Below, one piece after another: positions 61,626-64,000 of a DNA stretch of 64,000 bases. The DNA is from Franconibacter pulveris DSM 19144 (GTDB lineage Bacteria > Pseudomonadota > Gammaproteobacteria > Enterobacterales > Enterobacteriaceae), in NCBI GenBank assembly GCA_000621185.1, contig JHYZ01000015.1, positions 121,161-185,160 on the forward strand, read 5' to 3'. The translations under genes and the position numbers were made by a program. The notes beneath the pieces are model-generated. The model had not been told where the DNA came from and did no database searches. It saw nothing but the letters and a program-made list of their open reading frames with translations. Numbering within the stretch: position 1 is the stretch's first letter; every line of letters begins with the position of its first letter.

Positions 61626-63016
61626 GCCTTATGCCGCTCTCTTATCAGGTTGTTGCCATCTTTGGCGCGCAGCAGCATAAAGACCGCTGCGGAAATAACG
61701 GTTATCACACCCATCGTAATAAAGGTGTAGTGGAACTGCTCAATGGTATTGGCATTTTCAAACCCTTCATAAAAGCGCAGCACGGCGGCGCTGACCGCCA
61801 CCCCAAGGCTGATGGAAAGCTGCTGCGTCACTGCCAGCACGCTATTGCCGCCGCTGGCGTTCTCATCTGAAAGGTCTGCAAGCGTAATGGTATTCATCGC
61901 CGTAAACTGGGTCGACATCGCCATACCGAGGATAAACAGCGGCAGGATCAGCATCCACACCTCTTTCCCCGGCGACTGGATAGCGAACTGCGCAATCATC
62001 AGACCGATAAAAATCGTAATGCCTACCAGCGTTTTACGATAACCAAAACCGCGCAATACCTTTGTGACTACTGATTTCGCGAGAATCGAGCCTACCGCCG
62101 TCGGCGCCATCATGCAGCCCGCAATGAATGCCGGATAGCCGAACCCTACCTGTAACATCAGCGGCATCAGGAAAGGTACGCACCCTGTGCCGAGGCGTGA
62201 AGCAATATTACCGGCAATGCCAACGGAGAAGGTTCGCGTCTTAAACAGCGGCAGGGCGATAAGCGGCGTTGGGTGACGACGAGCGTGCCAGATATAAGCC
62301 AGCAAAAGCAGCAGCCCGCCCACAATGACCAGCAGTGCCAGCCAGGTGGCGACGATGCGCTCGCCAAAAAGCTCCATGCCGCTGGAGATAAAGACCAGGC
62401 TCAAGCCAAACAGGAAGAAGCCAGATAAATCAAAACGGCGGCGCGGCGTAGTGAAGTTCGGCATATATTTACGCGCGTACAGCAACCCGGCGATGCCAAT
62501 GGGAATATTAATAAGGAAGATCCAATGCCAGCTCGCCCAGGTGACCAGCACCCCGCCTAATAATGGTCCCAGAATCGGTCCTACCAGCCCTGGCATGGTG
62601 ACGAAGTTGAGCACAGGCAAGAGTTCGCTGCGTGGGTAGGCGCGAAGCAGAGCCAGACGCGCGACGGGCATCATCATTGCGCCGCCAACCCCTTGCACTA
62701 CGCGAAAGATAACCAGTTCGCCTAGCGAACCAGAAAGGGCGCACGCCAGCGACCCCAGCGTGAAAAGCGATACTGCCAGCATAAAGACGCGACGGGTGCC
62801 GAAGCGGTCTGCCAGCCAGCCGCTGACGGGAATCAGCATGGCGACGGTCAGGGTATAACTGATAATCGCGGACTGCATCGCCAGAGGGGAACGGTTAAGG
62901 CTTTGGGCGATAGCTGGTAGAGCGGTGTTAAGAATAGTGGCGTCCAGCGCCTGCATAAAAAAGGCCATGGCCGCTATCCATGGCAGGCCTGCCATACTGC
63001 GCGCTTTTTTGGTCAT
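61622..63016 (-). CDS. hsrA: HsrA, MFS multidrug-type transporter
   Basis: Predicted 14-helix inner-membrane exporter of the DHA2 family of the major facilitator superfamily. It has 464 residues with motif A-like [13 protein letters not shown] and motif C-like [13 protein letters not shown]. coli hsrA sits in the same place and its substrate is uncertain. It follows yieP by 17 bases and is probably co-transcribed with and controlled by it. Confidence 0.92.
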   Translation of the reverse strand: MTKKARSMAGLPWIAAMAFFMQALDATILNTALPAIAQSLNRSPLAMQSAIISYTLTVAMLIPVSGWLADRFGTRRVFMLAVSLFTLGSLACALSGSLGELVIFRVVQGVGGAMMMPVARLALLRAYPRSELLPVLNFVTMPGLVGPILGPLLGGVLVTWASWHWIFLINIPIGIAGLLYARKYMPNFTTPRRRFDLSGFFLFGLSLVFISSGMELFGERIVATWLALLVIVGGLLLLLAYIWHARRHPTPLIALPLFKTRTFSVGIAGNIASRLGTGCVPFLMPLMLQVGFGYPAFIAGCMMAPTAVGSILAKSVVTKVLRGFGYRKTLVGITIFIGLMIAQFAIQSPGKEVWMLILPLFILGMAMSTQFTAMNTITLADLSDENASGGNSVLAVTQQLSISLGVAVSAAVLRFYEGFENANTIEQFHYTFITMGVITVISAAVFMLLRAKDGNNLIRERHKA

Positions 63017-63033
63017 GCGGATCCTGTTTTTAG

Positions 63034-63735
63034 TTATTGCTCTTGAGCATCGTTATCCTGCAAAAGCGTCTGACAGGCGGTAGAAGCGGCTTCGCTCTTT
63101 CCTGTCAGTATCGCTTCGACAATGGTTTGATGAAGCTCAAGCTTAATCACCTCATTATGGGTAATCGCGGAAAAGTAGGTGTAATAGATGGAGCGAAACA
63201 GACTGGCGAAAGAGGTCATAAAAGGATTTCCGCTCATCTCGTAGATTTTCTCGTGATAAGCCATATCCGCTTCCACCCAACGTTCGCGGTCGAACTTTGC
63301 TTTCAGTGAGAGCATTTCATCGAGCGTCGCTTTTAGATCGCGCTTCTGGTTTTCATTGCCGTGGCGCGCGGCAAGGGCGCAGGCCTGAGGTTCAAGACTC
63401 TGTCGCATGACAAGAAAGTCTTTCACCACATTATTGAAATCTTCCACGGTCATCCACCAGGCGAGCAGTTCTTTATCGAGGAAGTTCCAGTGGCTTTGCG
63501 GCATTACCCGTGTGCCGATACGCGGACGGGGTAAAACCATGCCTTTAGCGGTTAGCGTCTTAACCGCCTCCCTGACAGCTGTACGGCTAACGCCAAATTG
63601 CTCGCCCAGCTCTATTTCACCTGGCAATATGCTTCCCGGTGCGTACTCACCTTTTAATATGCGCTGCGCCAACTTCCCGGCAAGAACATAAGAGAGGTTT
63701 TTTTGGGCCGCCAGTTGTTGAGTGGATAACGACAT
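63034..63735 (-). CDS. yieP: YieP, FadR-type GntR-family regulator
   Basis: Transcription factor of 233 residues: a winged helix-turn-helix at about 18-85 ([20 protein letters not shown], then the wing RPRIGTRV) and a C-terminal FCD helical domain with metal-binding-type His/Asp positions. Ligand unknown. It heads the yieP-hsrA unit and faces the rRNA operon across a 265-bp gap. Confidence 0.93.
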   Translation of the reverse strand: MSLSTQQLAAQKNLSYVLAGKLAQRILKGEYAPGSILPGEIELGEQFGVSRTAVREAVKTLTAKGMVLPRPRIGTRVMPQSHWNFLDKELLAWWMTVEDFNNVVKDFLVMRQSLEPQACALAARHGNENQKRDLKATLDEMLSLKAKFDRERWVEADMAYHEKIYEMSGNPFMTSFASLFRSIYYTYFSAITHNEVIKLELHQTIVEAILTGKSEAASTACQTLLQDNDAQEQ

Positions 63736-63868
63736 GCGAGCAGTTCCTTTAGCTTTATCTCGCTAAGTAGTATGCCATCGGGTAGAGAGATGAGGTGCAA
63801 AAAACGGCAAATATCACAATATATAAGCAGTTATGATATGTTTTGGTTGAAAAGTGTGCGGTTGAGCA

Positions 63869-64000
63869 TTTTTTTTAAATTTACTCTTGTCAGCTCGCGA
63901 GAACTCCCTATAATGCGCCTCCACTGACACGGCACAACGGCATACACGCCGGCCTGGCAGCAAGAATCAAAACGGAATTAAGCGTAAATTAACGCTTGAC
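63869..64000 (+). promoter_or_regulatory. rRNA operon promoters P1 and start of P2
   Basis: P1: A/T-rich UP-like element (63869-63884), -35 TTGTCA (63887-63892), a 16-bp spacer, -10 TATAAT (63909-63914), and the GC-rich discriminator GCGCCTCC, all hallmarks of stringent rrn P1 promoters. P2: TTGAC at 63996-64000 is cut by the window end. In E. coli rrnC lies here after yieP. The 16S gene itself is outside the window. Confidence 0.9.

Overview
This 64 kb window is chromosomal DNA from a member of the Enterobacteriaceae. It is GC-rich and most similar in gene order and protein sequence to the Cronobacter/Enterobacter/Klebsiella side of the family, but I cannot name the species from the sequence alone. 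It covers the region around the replication origin: yidA-yidB-gyrB-recF-dnaN-dnaA, rpmH-rnpA-yidD-yidC-mnmE, an accessory stretch, the pst-phoU and glmUS loci, the atp operon, rsmG-mnmG, oriC, mioC-asnC-asnA, viaA-ravA, kup, the rbs operon, hsrA-yieP, and the P1 promoter of an rRNA operon at the right edge. Nearly all of this backbone matches the E. coli order. The tna operon (after mnmE) and the bgl operon (before phoU) of E. coli are not present.

Layout. 1-7324: minus-strand replication genes (partial yidA, yidB, gyrB, recF, dnaN, dnaA). 7325-7935: divergent control region with a perfect DnaA box and a cluster of GATC sites. 7936-11796: plus-strand ribosomal protein L34, RNase P protein, YidD, YidC and MnmE. 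11853-15506: accessory genes (LysE-type exporter, a protein with two HxT motifs resembling 2H phosphoesterases, and a translationally coupled DUF4865/tautomerase/carboxymuconolactone-decarboxylase set with a divergent LysR regulator). 15686-20516: yieE, chrR, adeP, yieH and a secreted YieL-type esterase. 20753-28219: a complete sigma-54-dependent mannose-family PTS operon with two SIS-domain deglycases and a LevR-type activator. It corresponds to the gfr (glucoselysine/fructoselysine) system and sits where E. coli carries bgl.

28446-33136: phosphate uptake (pstSCAB-phoU) with Pho boxes, and an ERIC repeat between pstS and pstC. 33438-34022: an extra four-helix membrane protein. 34108-37491: amino-sugar synthesis (glmS, glmU). 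38011-44910: the nine-gene F1Fo ATP synthase operon with its promoter and the atpE translational enhancer. 45526-48091: rsmG and mnmG. 48181-48446: oriC, with three AT-rich 13-mers, R1-R4 DnaA boxes and twelve GATC sites. 48471-55640: mioC, asnC, asnA, viaA, ravA, kup. 55705-61625: the ribose operon with two RbsR operators 79 bp apart. 61622-63735: hsrA and yieP. 63869-64000: rRNA operon promoters, with the transcript running off the window.

How it fits together. Most genes serve core functions: initiation and elongation of replication, membrane protein insertion, tRNA wobble modification, energy conversion, phosphate import and cell-wall precursor synthesis. Conditional functions (Amadori-product use, ribose use, adenine uptake, quinone reduction) are inserted between them. 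I found no phage, transposase, CRISPR array or obviously foreign island. The least understood parts are the 11.8-15.5 kb cluster, the divergent phosphopantetheinyl-transferase-like YieE, and the membrane protein before pstS.
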